A DNA stretch of 64,000 bases from the NCBI RefSeq assembly GCF_014905175.1, contig NC_057788.1, positions 17,340,154 through 17,404,153 of the forward strand. Direction: 5' to 3'. The translations under genes and the position numbers were made by a program. Source of the DNA: Aphidius gifuensis (lineage: Eukaryota > Arthropoda > Insecta > Hymenoptera > Braconidae). Shown here piece after piece: positions 49,077 to 59,755 of this stretch (the stretch's first letter is position 1; each line of letters opens with the position of its first letter). The notes below the pieces were generated by a model. The model saw only the letters and a program-made list of their open reading frames with translations. It ran no database searches and was not told the origin of the DNA.

Positions 49077-49513
49077 GAATAAAATCCACTCTGAAAGCAA
49101 TACTCAGAAAATATGCATCGATTATATTCAGTAATATTCAGATACATTGAATTATGTAATATGTAAGCTGATTCTTACCAATGTGTACTTATAATATCGA
49201 AACGATTAGTTACACCTTCTTTGTTTCTTTTCTATAATCAGAATAAATTTTTAAATGCAAAAGTTTGGAATAAATTATTTAACCTTTTTTTGAATCTAAA
49301 AATTAAAATAAAAAATACAGTCACCTTAAGAAACGAAGATATTTTATTACTACTTATTGTAAGATATTTTATAAGAAATTCAAATAATTGTTATTAAAAA
49401 TCTTTGTATCCTAATATTATTAAAGAGTTGTATTTTTTATTATAAATCCGAAATTAATTGTAAAATTATAAAAAAACGATTGAAATATTTGTAAAAATAA
49501 AAGAAAATATAAA

Positions 49514-50292
49514 TGAGAGATGCCGCGATACGATACGATACGATAATTGGCTGATTATCGTATCGTGTCGCGAAAGATGATTGTCGTTATCGTATCGTGT
49601 CGTCTAAAAATTCGACAAAAATCGGATTATCGTGTCGTCTTATTATCGTATCGTCATAGGTGTTGTCGTATCGTATCGGGTATTATCGACATGATCGACG
49701 ATAATTTTTTTGTTTGAGTATAATTTACAGGGAAATTTTAAAATATTTTTTGCATACAAAAACATTATAAAAGCAGGAAGAATTATCTTAAGGACAATAA
49801 GTAAATTACATGAATTATCTAAGTAAAAATTATTATAGTCAAAATTTATTATGTTTAAATTCATGGTTTAAAAGTTCATTGGCAAATAATATTGAAAAAA
49901 AACTTGAAAACCAAATTAAAAAAAAAATATTATAACACATGCAACAACGGTTTATGTAATTTATATAAAATTATTATTAGTTATCATATTATTATAATTT
50001 ATATTACTTTCATATTGTTAGATTAATATGTATCTAATATTATATGTTGCAGTAATCTATTTTTTCTTCAATTTAATATTTTCTGGAGTTTAACAATATG
50101 AATATATTGTTTTGATTTAAATGTATATTTTTTCCGACATTATCGCGATGACACGATAATTTTATCGGTTATCATCAGTCAAATATCGTATCGTGTCGTG
50201 ACGACGATACGATAAAAAATGGCATTATCGTATCGTTGTCGTCATTATCGTATCGCCTTGTCGCGATATTATCGATTATCGCGGCATCTCTA
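49514..50292. mobile_element. hAT-like element with CGATA/GATAC-repeat ends
   Basis: AGAGATGCCGCGATA at 49516 faces TATCGCGGCATCTCT ending near 50291. Flanks AATATAAA and AATATAAT match 7 of 8 if one extra base is allowed at the left end. Subterminal zones are runs of ACGATACGATA and TCGTATCGT words. The terminal GATGCCGCGATA is almost that of the CGAGA-repeat family (45390), but the internal pentamer differs by one base. Confidence 0.82.
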
Positions 50293-50446
50293 AATATAAT
50301 TAAATGTTTATAATTTTTATTGATCAATTAATTGAACATATCTGGAACCATGAAAAATGAAATCCCTTTTTTATTTTAGTATATGATCTATCTTACGGTA
50401 AATTTCGTTTTAATGATCATCTAAATATTTAACTAAAATTAAAATA

Positions 50447-50877
50447 CCCAAGTGGAAAAAATATATTTAATTTATATTTAATGGAAATATAAATTGAATT
50501 TAATGGATATACAGTTTTGGACATACCAAAAGTAAATTTAGAAAAAATTTAGAAAAGATTTAGAACAAATATAAATTAAATTCAGAAAATGTTCAAGTTT
50601 GGACATACTAAAATTAAGCTTTTTCTAAATTTTTTCTTGATTTTTTTTTATTTTTTGTAAATTTTTTTTAAATTTAATTTTCGTATGTTCAAAACTGTAT
50701 ATATTTTAAATTTAGTTTATATTTTTTCTAAATCTTTTCTAAATTTTTTCTAAATTTAATTTTAGTATGTCCAAAACTGTATATATTTTAAATTTAATTC
50801 ATATTTTTTCTAAATTTTTTCTAAATATAAAATAAATATATTTCACATTTCCAATAGATATATTTTTTCCACTTGGG
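50447..50877. mobile_element. 431-bp MITE with CCCAAGTGGAAAA ends and TA duplication
   Basis: CCCAAGTGGAAAAAATATAT at 50447 faces ATATTTTTTCCACTTGGG ending at 50877; TA lies on both sides. The core is TTTTCTAAATTTTT and ATGTCCAAAACTGTATA words repeated. Confidence 0.88.
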
Positions 50878-51708
50878 TATCTTTCTTTTAAATATACTTA
50901 ATGTTATCGTTACTTAACAATTAAATTATATCTAAGCAATAAAAACAACAATGGCCCTAGCCGGAGTATTGAAAATTTTTAATTTTCAACGGGTAACGCG
51001 GGCCACACGCCCCAACAAACGTTACCTGATCTTTTTATATTACTTGTTTTCAATAAATTTTTTTTTGGTTCAGTAATTATACTTTAGACGCTTTCATAAT
51101 TTTTTTTAATCTATTATAATAAATTTTCGATTTTTTTTCATCAATATTGATTATATTATTTATATTGCTTCTCGTTTTTTGTATAGTACAATAGATAACA
51201 TATATCTATTCTCCATATTATATTTGTTTTTCGCAGAAAAATTACCGGAATAACCAAATAATATCTAAGCATAAATAATTCGTATCAAAAAATTTAAAAA
51301 AAAATTATAATAAAATCAAAGTAATGAAACTATTATTTATATTGTAAATAAAACTACTAAAAATAAATTATTGACCGAGAAAATTAGAGACGAGACGAGA
51401 GATAGCTGGTGAGAGACGAGAATATTCGAGACGAGGGACAAATTTTTTCTCGTCACGAGAGACGAGACGAGACGAGAGACGATCTTTTAAAGTCGAGATC
51501 TCTCGTCTCGTCTCGTCTCGCGGCATCACTATCTCCAAATAAAAAAAAAAAAAATAATGATTGGTTTTTTTTTTAACTTTTGATTTTTCAACATTTCTAT
51601 TAGAAGATAATCACGGTAGATGATACGATGATACAAATTTTTATTCGTGACGATATGGTGAGACGATACGAAAATTCCTCCACGATAATTACGATAGTGC
51701 GATAATAT

Positions 51709-52930
51709 CCCGAGACGAAATTTAAGTTCTCAATTTGACCTTATAGGACTGCTTCTATTGTTCTCAAGTTAAAATTTTAAATAATAGTCCTCAATTTGGC
51801 CTTCTTCACCTTATGTTAGGACGAAGAGGACAAAATGTGAGTTGTTTTGTGTTTCTTTTTTATTTTTAAAATTTTTCTGAAATAAAAAAAAAAAAAGAAA
51901 CCTTATTTTGGCCTGAAAAGCCTCATACTGGAAATTTTTTAAGTATTGGAAAAAAATATGTTCTTAGAAAAATTTAATTTAAAAATAAATATATAATAAT
52001 AAATATATGTATATGATTTTGCAAATAAAAGTTATTAATTTATTTTTAATATTACTATCCGTTTTATTCAGGACAAATGAATATAACATTGACGAGAAAT
52101 AAATATATTATATAATTTCAACTATGTACTGTAATTTTAAGGTAAGATGCTATAGAAATTTAATGCACTGTACTAAAAATCATTTCATTAAAATCCTAGC
52201 ATCTTACTTTAAAATTACTTTCAGTAGTAGAAATTTTGTTTGTTAAGTTTCTTTAATCTTTTAACAAAAAAAAAAAAAAAAGCATGACAAACATTTTAAG
52301 AGAAACCAATTCACATGTCACCCCGATGGCGCAGCGGTAGAGCGTTCGGTTTAACAATCGGTTAGGTAGTTCAGTACGTAGGTTCGAGTCCCCTTAGAGT
52401 CATTTCGATAAGATTAGAAAATCTCAAAAATGGTTACGTAAAATCTGAAGATAATTTGATCAATCAATATTCGAATTTCTACAAATTTTTTTGGATAATT
52501 CCGAAATCCGTAAATATAAAATCTTTTTTTACAGTGCAGTCCCGTGCATCAAATTTTGACTGGAAAAGATTTTCAAGTACTGTACATTAAAATCATAGCA
52601 TTTTACCTTAAATTTAAAGTGCAGTAGTTGAAATGTTTTCCATACATTCAAAGAAATTCAAGTACATATGCTTGCACAACTGCTTCCACAGTGTAGGTTT
52701 TTTTTTTTTTAATTTTCCTGTAAACTCACAGGCTATTTTGAATTATAGTTAATCCTCATTTAGTCCTGCAACGCCTAAAACGACACTATTCGGCTCTTCC
52801 AGGCCTATTTGAGGTCTAAAGTTGAATAGAAAACTTTTTTTTTTTTTTTTAAATAAGTACTCATTTAAGTCCTCTTAGAACTAAATTTAGTTTTCTAAGG
52901 CCAAATTGAGAACTAAAATTTCGTCTCGGG
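51709..52930. mobile_element. 1.2-kb inverted-repeat element with CCCGAGACGAAATTT ends
   Basis: CCCGAGACGAAATTTAAGTT at 51709 faces AACTAAAATTTCGTCTCGGG ending at 52930, AT on both sides. The arms continue with AGTTCTCAATTTG(A/G)CCTT and AAGGCCAAATTGAGAACT, and with TAGTCCT/AGGACT words. A tRNA-like block lies near its centre, flanked by inverted GCATCTTAC(C/T)TTAAA/GGTAAGATGC blocks (52130-52215, 52590-52615). Confidence 0.82.
52320..52405 (+). repeat. tRNA-like sequence or SINE head
   Basis: GATGGCGCAGCGGTAGAGCG is an A-box-like D arm and AGGTTCGAGTCCCC a B box. The spacing suits tRNA promoters. Acceptor arms (CACCCC against AGAGTCA) do not pair and the anticodon arm is unclear, so I do not call a functional tRNA. 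The AGAGCGTTCGGTT stretch is like the D-to-anticodon part of a tRNA-Asn, from general knowledge. Confidence 0.5.
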
Positions 52931-53560
52931 ATCGTCAAAAAAAAAATTTTTTTCTTAATATTTAAGAAATTTCAATAAAAAAATATAATTTGAGAGGATT
53001 TTTTGTTTATATTTATGCTATAAAACAATAGTGACTAAAGTTTTGATAAATATTATTAGACCCATACTATAAATGAGTATATAATAATTTTTTATAGTGT
53101 TTATATCCAGTTATATATCAAAAATTAAGTATTTAATCTTAAAGATAATAATTTGAGTTATTATATGTATGTCAGTGATTTCATTTTTTTCTCAAGAGCG
53201 TGTGCTATCTACTAGTTTACATTAACTTGAGTTATATCAAATCATGTTTATATTCCTTTTTATTTAAAAGTAAACAAAAAACACTGTTTTGTACTCGACT
53301 CAATTCAAACAGATTAAATCAAACGAAAAATTTTGACTATAATATTTATATTCGTTTATTTTGTAAAAATTTATTTAGTTATGTCCAGCAAAATAAATCC
53401 CAGTAATATGACGACAAAATAAAAATTATAATATTAAATGAAAATAAAATATTATAATTAATCAATTTTATAAAATATCATATTAAATTATTTACAAGAA
53501 TATCGCCGATAATTTTGACGATAGTCACGAAATTGACGATACAATACGGTAATGCCTGGA

Positions 53561-53945
53561 TACTAATTTCTATGAGAAAAATATAATTTTTAGTCTAAGT
53601 TTGTAAAACACTATTTATACGAATTAAATGCAGCCTTTACACGATGAGCTAGTAAAGTATACACAAAAATAGGTGAAACACTCGATTACACAGAAAAAAA
53701 TGGATTCTCACAATATTTCAATACGGTCCCAAATTGTACATTATTTCTTATAAAAAATCGCAGGAAATTTTTTTTCCGTGTGGATATCACCACTTTTTAA
53801 TATCTGTGAACTCGGTCTTATTTGCTGTAATGGTTGTGTATCCTAACAATACTTATCGAGTATTGGTGAAATGAAAAATCCATTTTTTATCAATACGATT
53901 TTTTTACTAATAGTTTTAAAATTTAATTTTCAAAAAACTTTTCAG
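53561..53945. other. Intron 2 end with a small inverted-end repeat
   Basis: CACAGAAAAAAATGG at 53690 and ATTTTTTTTCCGTG near 53780 are imperfect inverted ends, like the CACTGAAAAAA families. The last 60 bases are T-rich and lead to acceptor CTTTTCAG of exon 3. Confidence 0.45.
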
Positions 53946-54099
53946 ATGTGCAAAACCCAAAAAAAAGTGATGTACGATTAAGACAAACAGATGCTTTATG
54001 CTTGAGAAATTCACTTAAATCTGGATCAGATGTCCGTGATGCTACACCAAGTCCTAGAAGACCAGTTAGTTCTGGTGCTCCATCTCAATTGCCCCAGAG
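53946..54099 (+). CDS. EML-like protein, coding exon 3 (Ser/Pro/basic linker)
   Basis: Exon 3 is 154 bp between acceptor CTTTTCAG and donor GTTAGT at 54100. It enters in phase 1 (A of exon 2 plus AT makes Asn) and leaves in phase 2. It encodes VQNPKKSDVRLRQTDALCLR, then a Ser/Pro/Arg-rich run with TPSPRRPVSSGAPSQLPQ. This linker type lies between the coil and the HELP motif in EML proteins and is predicted to be disordered and basic. TPSPRR and SPRR sites look like proline-directed kinase targets. Frame continues past the donor in raw DNA, but the downstream residues change character and exon 4 joins exactly in phase. Confidence 0.85.
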
Positions 54100-54441
54100 G
54101 TTAGTTGTCTTATTATTTTTTTGGCCTAGCGGGCGGGAAGTGCCCGTTTGTCGCCCTGTACGCTGTGATGTTTACCGCTCGGCCAAAAAATAGTATGAGT
54201 TACGCGGGCGCAATGTGAATGATCGTCTCTTGCACTCAGCACACACACAGATAATGCCTCGTCTCCTTCGGCCGCCCTCGTCTACGTGCCCCGTCGACTC
54301 TGCATCATCTGTGTGTGTGCTTCGTGTGGGCGACAATCACTCACATTGCGCCCTTGATACACAATATACTATTATGGAATTTATTTATCAGTTATCCGTA
54401 AATGATGATAATTATTTAATTAGTTAATTGTATAAACGTAG
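54100..54441 (+). other. Intron 3 with GC-rich hairpin
   Basis: The 342-bp intron contains a 148-bp inverted repeat (see 54206-54353). Before it, GGGCGGGAAGTGCCCG and GGCCGAGCGG-type words make the intron G+C-rich, unlike other introns here. The acceptor CGTAG lacks a good pyrimidine tract. Confidence 0.7.
54206..54353. mobile_element. 148-bp GC-rich palindrome inside intron 3
   Basis: GGGCGCAATGTGA at 54206 and TCACATTGCGCCC ending at 54353 pair perfectly over 13 bp, followed by TGATCGTC/GACAATCA and AGCACACACACAGAT against ATCTGTGTGTGTGCT. No duplication is obvious. It is either a MITE insertion or an RNA structure; I cannot tell which. Confidence 0.8.
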
Positions 54442-54555
54442 ACGATCTGTTCACTATCAGTCAACTGGATCATTGCATTCAGAAAGTCCAAGTAGCAGCA
54501 GTGTATCACCAGTCTCATCACCAAGCCCCAGAGTGACTCCACTTCCAGTAACAAA
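54442..54555 (+). CDS. EML-like protein, coding exon 4 (Ser-rich linker)
   Basis: Exon 4 is 114 bp with acceptor CGTAG and donor GTAAAT at 54556, phase 2 at both sides. AG from exon 3 plus A gives Arg. It encodes RSVHYQSTGSLHSESPSSSS (first 20 after the joint), then VSPVSSPSPRVTPLPVTK. It is a low-complexity, Ser/Pro-rich linker continuing exon 3, with many SP sites. Its length divides by three, so exon skipping would keep the frame. The acceptor is weak (GTATAAACGTAG), which could make this exon optional. The call rests on the exact phase match to both neighbours and shared composition. Confidence 0.85.
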
Positions 54556-54964
54556 GTAAATTTTACTACTTTTTGCTATTTTATATTATTCATACTTATA
54601 ATTTCTCTGAAGGATTGAAAAAAATAAATGAAATTTACATACTTGGCAGAGCATCCCAAATTTTTGAATGACGCTCTTATATCTTTTTTTGATATAGATC
54701 GCCGATTTTCTCTGCTTTTGAATAAACTTATTGACTCTTTAAAAATCGCTAATCAAAAAAGAGGTAGATGAATCAAAAACATCTGAAATATATTCAAAAG
54801 TTTTTAAGATCATTTCAAAAATAGATGAAAAATGGCTGATCTAATCCGTGAAGAGAAGAATTTCAATGATTTATGATGATTTGCCTCATATATGTATATA
54901 TTCTTGCGAATGAACCAATTATTATTAAGTTTTTGTGATTGTTTTTTTCCATTCTTTATAATAG

Positions 54965-55093
54965 ATCTCCAGCAGTACGGCCAAATGGACCTCCTCCAAG
55001 TAGCTTGAAACGAGCCAAAAGATGGTCATCAACTGGTGACTTTATCCACTCACCTCAATCTCCAAGCAATGCTTCCCTATCAGGTGCATCAAG
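54965..55093 (+). CDS. EML-like protein, coding exon 5 (basic Ser-rich linker)
   Basis: Exon 5 is 129 bp, from acceptor AATAG to donor GTATAA at 55094, phase 2 to 2. Joined to exon 4 (AA plus A gives Lys) it encodes SPAVRPNGPPPSSLKRAKRW, then SSTGDFIHSPQSPSNASLSGAS and the first two bases of Arg or Ser. The KRAKRW stretch is strongly basic, matching the basic linker that helps EML proteins bind microtubules. The next exon, expected to start the HELP motif, is not found before 64000, so intron 5 exceeds 8.9 kb. Symmetric length again allows frame-keeping skipping. Confidence 0.85.
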
Positions 55094-55187
55094 GTATAAT
55101 CAACAATAATGAAAATAAAACAGTAAAATTACGTCATGCCTGCTTTCTTTCACGAACTTAGTGTGTGAACGTTATTTTATTCCTATA

Positions 55188-55870
55188 TTTTTTGGCTTCC
55201 ATCTTGAAGTTCGGGGCGATCGAGTGACTTTTCGAACGTGCCTCAGACCCACTTGCTTCTTCAGCTTCTGCGCATATGCACCAAAAAAAAAAAATGAGAT
55301 CGTACCTGAGAGGCTATTCTTGAATGAATGTGAGTCGACTCACTCACACGGATCGAGGTCCGTCAACGGATCTACTTGAGCGACGAACTGAGATCCGTTC
55401 ACGGAGGACAGTTGTATGCGAGTAGCCAGTCCCTCCACGAATATAAATATCCGTCTCTCATACAATTTGAATTGAGCGCGAAACAATTGCTTGTATTTTC
55501 TATGTTGGTTTATTGTTTATTGAATTTTTTTTGAAATGATGATAAAATAAAATAAATAAAAATACAACAATTGAAATAAATAAGCAACAATAAACCAAAA
55601 TAAAAAACAAAAGCAATTGTCTCTCGCTCAACTCAAATTGTATGAGAGACGGATATATTTATATTCGTGGACGGACTGGCTACTCTCATACCGTGAACGG
55701 ATCTCAGTTCGTCGCTCAAGTAGATCCGTTGACGGACCTCGATCCGTGTGAGTGAGTCGACTCACATTCATTCCATAATAGCCTCCCAGAGTGGAAATCT
55801 GGTCAGGCGCATATATATATGCAATTATGTACAAGTGTTTCGTCGCCATATTGAAGATCCGAAAAAACAA
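55188..55870. mobile_element. Inverted repeat of about 680 bp in intron 5
   Basis: Strong arms are 55310-55500 and 55610-55785: GAGGCTATTCTTGAATGAATG against CATTCATTCCATAATAGCCTC (each shown in part), plus GTCGACTCACTCACACGGATC-like and AGTAGATCCGTTGACGGACC blocks. Weaker pairing extends outward to about 55188 and 55870 (CATATTGAAG, CATCTTGAAG). Frames 55161-55379 and 55628-55891 are arm mirror images. Confidence 0.85.
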
Positions 55871-56512
55871 TAATTTCTGAACGGACTCCAATAATTCTTA
55901 TCTGTTCAGATCAAATTAGATCTATAGTTTAAGTAGATCGGCTTACTGATCAAACTTGATCAGCGCCCAGATGAAACAACATCTCGCCAGAGGTACAGAT
56001 CTGATTTAATCTGGCCAGATCTACTGACTTTTCTCTGGCTGCGCAGATGACAGCTTTCGCTGTCTGACTTATATAAAAATCAAGTTTGCGCATGCCCAAA
56101 AGTAAATCTGCGCAATCTGCAAAATAAAAAAAGAGCCTAACGAAAGCGACTGTTTCCTATTGCTTAAAAGAATTATATTCATTTATTTTAATTATCTTTA
56201 TTTATTTTTTTCTTTTTTCACAATATTTAATTTTATTCTTTGTTACACTGTAAAAAATTTCTAGCTGCAGCAACAAGATAGATAGCTGTGACAACGGTCC
56301 ACGCAAACTAAGCTACGTTAGATACGTTAGCTATACTTTAGATAGCTAAACTCGTGTTAAAGTGAAATTTACCGAATTTAGTTTTTCGCCAAGGAAATAA
56401 GAGTTCCCCTACTCTTCCTTACAAACATTTGATGTCGTGTCCCCTACTCCCAAACTAATTTTGGTAAATTTCACAAAAACCTGTCAAATAGTAGTCCTTG
56501 AGATCTCGAACA
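55871..56512. other. Intron 5 stretch with AGATC-rich words
   Basis: CAGATC, GATCAG and CTGATC words cluster at 55900-56050, perhaps an old relative of the GATCAGGC repeat at 2881. A CACTGTAAAAAA end at 56247 and CTAGC(T)/TAGCTA words (56262-56345) suggest another decayed MITE. Confidence 0.45.
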
Positions 56513-56647
56513 CACTGTAAAAAAAAAATAATTAGTTTCACTATAAAAAAAGAATTATTTTTACTATTTTTTCTGGTACTCGGGGACGTTTTCGAAAAAA
56601 TAATAACATGTACTATGCACATAGTAAAATTTTTTTATCCTAGTATA

Positions 56648-57775
56648 CACTGAGAAAAAAAACTTCTGACATTTAAAAATAAACTTATTGGCAAGAAAAT
56701 TTTTAAAGGAAGAAATAATTTTTTTTTTATAAATTATAATTGTTTTGTAAGGAGAAAGAAAAAAGTCTTGAAATAATCGAAGTTTGTTTATTTCATACAG
56801 ATGGCGTTTTGTGTCGAACGATAGATCGTTTTCATCAAGAAAAAAACTTACTAAAAAGTATCCCCACCACGTCTTGACACTAACACTACTACGTTCCTTA
56901 CAACGGACTACATTCTTGTTTCGAACGGCAGGGGTATTTTTTAAGAAATAAACTTCTAAAGTTATGCCACGTGGTGTTTTCATTCAAACGGTGGCTGTTT
57001 GTAAAAAAACAATCGTCATTTATTTAAAACGATGTAATGATTGTTTCAAATGACAGATGACTCAATATAAACAATAAAAGTAATGAATTAAATAAATTAT
57101 AATTTGTTACAAACAACAAAGTGTTTTCAAAGAATTAATTTTTTTGTTTGATACAAACGATTTATTTTTCTAATCAAACTAATGATACATAACGAACTTT
57201 GGAACTGACAGAAATATTAATTTTTTCTTCGAATAATAACTTGTTACTATTTAATTAATTAATTTATTAACATATTTTCTTTCAAATAAATGATATTCAA
57301 TAACAATTATTTAATGAATTAAAAAATAAAGTATAATATTTTTTAAAAAAAAAAAAACATTATTTTTCCAGGTCTAAGTCATCATAACTTTGTTAATAAT
57401 TAATGAATCGATTTGAAACATGGCATATAGTTTTGTTATAGTTTAGCGATAATAAAAATGACATTAACAATATTATTTACTTGTATAATTTTTTTTTATT
57501 AATTTATTGAGTAATGCCGGTCGGAAAATACGTTTTTCGAAATTTAAGATAAAAAAGTGTCGAGAAAATGTTAGATTTAAAAAACTTGTCTGTGGCAACA
57601 TTGTTTATCTATACATCAAGAAGTTTTTCTCAAATTTTCAAATTTTTTTAGCATTAATTAAACAAGTTTGAATACTTGACACTTTTTTTGTTAAAAAAAC
57701 TTGTTTTTTTTTTTTGTTGAGATTTCTATTATCGAGAAATATTCTTCTTTTTTTCATCAAAAAATTTTCTCAGTG
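56648..57775. mobile_element. 1.1-kb MITE with CACTGAGAAAA ends and TA duplication
   Basis: CACTGAGAAAAAAAACTTCT at 56648 faces AAAAAATTTTCTCAGTG ending at 57775, TA on both sides. Interior is AT-rich. The 139-codon minus-strand frame 56564-56983 crosses the element end and has Lys/Phe/Tyr-rich chance composition, so I do not call it a gene. Confidence 0.82.
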
Positions 57776-58016
57776 TAGTTTACAATGCTTCAATTGGAAA
57801 AGATACGATGTATTTTGTTAAGAAGTACTATGTTGCATAGTCAAGTCTAGCGTTCGTCAAATCTACTATGTTGCATGGTGAGATTTACGATGTTCAATAG
57901 TAGATTTCATTATATTCTATTTGTATTGTCGATAAAAAAAACAGAATCATTTGTTCAGAATCAACTTTAAATTATTTATAATAATTATTATTATGTTTAT
58001 ACATGTTTCTCGACTT

Positions 58017-58091
58017 GGCTATTTCTTGACCTAAGTTGGGATTCGAACCCGGGTTTCTGGATTTGCACTCCGATGGTTTACCGAAATAGCC
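58017..58091 (-). repeat. tRNA-like hairpin, Cys-type anticodon position
   Basis: On the minus strand it begins GGCTATTTC and ends GAAATAGCC, a 9-bp terminal stem. It contains GGGTTCGAATCCC (B box) and a loop GTGCAAA whose middle would read GCA. There are about ten extra bases between the T arm and the 3' stem and the D arm is poor, so it is more likely a tRNA-derived element than a working tRNA. Confidence 0.45.
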
Positions 58092-58561
58092 ATTCAGGTA
58101 TAAAACAGTAGAAGAATCGAAAATGTCTATATATATTTATTCACTTTTATTCCCTTCTTCTTTCATGCTAACAAAGTGAAACTAACTACAGACCTAATAA
58201 CTTTTACCATTTTGTATATAGTAACAACTACGAATTGCATAGCACATTTTAAAGGTTTCCATAGTACGGTTTATTTTTCCAAATGTACCCTCACGGTCAT
58301 GGTTAATTTAAACACACAACATAGTAAAAAGTAACAAGTCTATGGTTGTTCGTATCAGTGGTATAGTGAAAACTATCTATTGAACAAGTAAAGTCTACTA
58401 AAACCATAATAAAAACCGGTTTTACCTCAGCAGAGTAGTTTTTACTATTTTACTGTAGTTAAATTTAAAGCTCACATAGTAAAAAAAATTATAAAAAATA
58501 ATATGTTAAACCATATTTCCGAAAACGTCCCTCAGTACTATAGTAACTTAGTGAAACTAAT

Positions 58562-59755
58562 TATTACGTAGGCGAAGCCTATAGTATTAAATTCATACAC
58601 GTTTTTTTTAAAATGATCATATCTTGTAAAGTAATAAAGGTAGAAGGATCGTATTAGGACCAAATTATTCATCTATGAAAATACTAAAACCAGGGACTTA
58701 CTAAAAGTAATTTTAATTGTTAGTTAATTTATTATTAACAAAAAACGATCACCGTGTAATTTTCAAAGTCAAATAATAAGAAAACTAAGAACAAATCATG
58801 GATGCGATTTTTTGCCAGGATATTAAGAATGACGGAATTTATAATAATCGAGTTTAAAATTGTTTTTAATGTCGTTGGAAGATTGTTAATAAACAAAAAA
58901 ACAAAATTGCTGTTTTTTTATGTTTTGCATAACTCTTTAAAATTTTAACTTACAAGCTTTGTTTATAGCTCAAATTAATTGTCTTTTCGATACCGAGAGC
59001 CAGCCTCTCTTGATAAAATTTGCTCTGATCATTCGTTAATTAGATATCAGCAATTGTTTATAACAATCACTATCAGCCTTCATGTTACAGTCGAAAAATA
59101 GTAACGAAGGAGTGATTTTAGCGATTTTTATCAAGACGGGGTGGCTCTCAGGAATTTAATATCAAATTTTTTGAGCTTAATAAAACTTTTTTATGTTAAT
59201 TTGTTCAAAAGTTATCCGAAATATAAACAATTACCGATTTTTATTTTGAACATTTTTTCTTCAAAAAAGAGTTTAAAGCGCATGCGTAAAACTTTCTTTG
59301 CTGTGGTTACAATTTGCTTGATCGATAAAATAGTTATTTATATTACCATGTTATTAAAAAGAAAAAAAAAAACTACCATGGACAAATTTTTATAAATAAA
59401 AGTAATAAACAAAATGGTTCTAAAAAAGATTTGTTTAGTTAAAAAAAAAGTAAATTGAACGATTTATTTTTTTTATATTTGTATTGATTTCTTTTTTGAA
59501 CGAATCTAATAAAATTATTAATTACAAGTGGTATAACCTCAAATTTTTTTCATCTGTATTTTGATTTATGTACATAATTTGACAGGTGAAAAACAGCGCG
59601 AAAAAAACAAAAAATATTTAATCATATAATTTAAAATTATTAATAAAAAAAAAAAACTAAAATGAATTTGGAATAATCAAGAGGAACCACACGGGCTTTC
59701 GCCGGAGTTTTGAAAATTTTCAATTTTCAATAGAACGAATCCGTTACTAAAATTT
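58562..59755. mobile_element. 1.2-kb repeat, near-identical twin of 20491-21700
   Basis: From ATTACGTAGGCGAAGCC to ATCCGTTACTAAAATTTT it follows 20491-21700 almost exactly. It interrupts the terminus of the element at 56513, which gives its relative age. Its 84-codon frame (59141-59395) differs in reach from the 99-codon frame of the twin because of a one-base T-run change, arguing against coding function. Confidence 0.9.

Larger units (their letters stand above)
45951..51028. repeat. Large nested insertion with paired GGCTAGG-type ends
   Basis: The host element is broken after GACCCGTTTTA and resumes at TTTTATATTACTTG (about 51030). The insert starts ACGGAGGCTAGGAGCCATAG and ends near GGCCCTAGCCGGAGTATTG and GGTAACGCGGGCC. 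The end is shared with 19593 (inverse) and 21640/59700. The interior holds tandem repeats, a 164-bp MITE, a CGATA-repeat hAT-like element and a CCCAAGTGG MITE. No transposase is seen. Confidence 0.65.
45390..51531. mobile_element. hAT-like composite, 6.1 kb, exact 8-bp duplication
   Basis: TAGTGATGCCGCGATAGACG at 45390 faces TCGCGGCATCACTA ending at 51531. Flanks TCTCCAAA at 45382-45389 and 51532-51539 are exact. Subterminal CGAGA/GAGAC tracts lie at 45410-45545 and 51380-51520. Its own sequence (45390-45601 and about 51030-51531) matches 16862-17450; the remaining 5.1 kb is later insertions, including a SINE and a large repeat. Confidence 0.92.
51606..53560. repeat. Diverged CGATA-repeat element with nested MITE
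   Basis: GATACGATGATAC words (51620-51700) and CGATA/GACGATAC words (53505-53550, ending near GGTAATGCC) look like the two ends of an older relative of 49514-50292. The ends are too decayed to define. It is interrupted at 51709-52930. Confidence 0.5.

Noticed and set aside
52320..52405. Functional tRNA gene
   Set aside because: A and B boxes are good but acceptor and anticodon stems do not pair.
54100..54193. Read-through of exon 3 to the stop at 54191 as the true protein end
   Set aside because: Donor GTTAGT and exact phase match to exons 4 and 5, with continuing Ser/Pro linker composition, favour splicing.
56564..56983. 139-codon minus-strand frame, the longest in the window
   Set aside because: It crosses a MITE terminus and reads AT-rich repeat DNA; residues are mostly Lys, Phe, Tyr, Ile, Ser.
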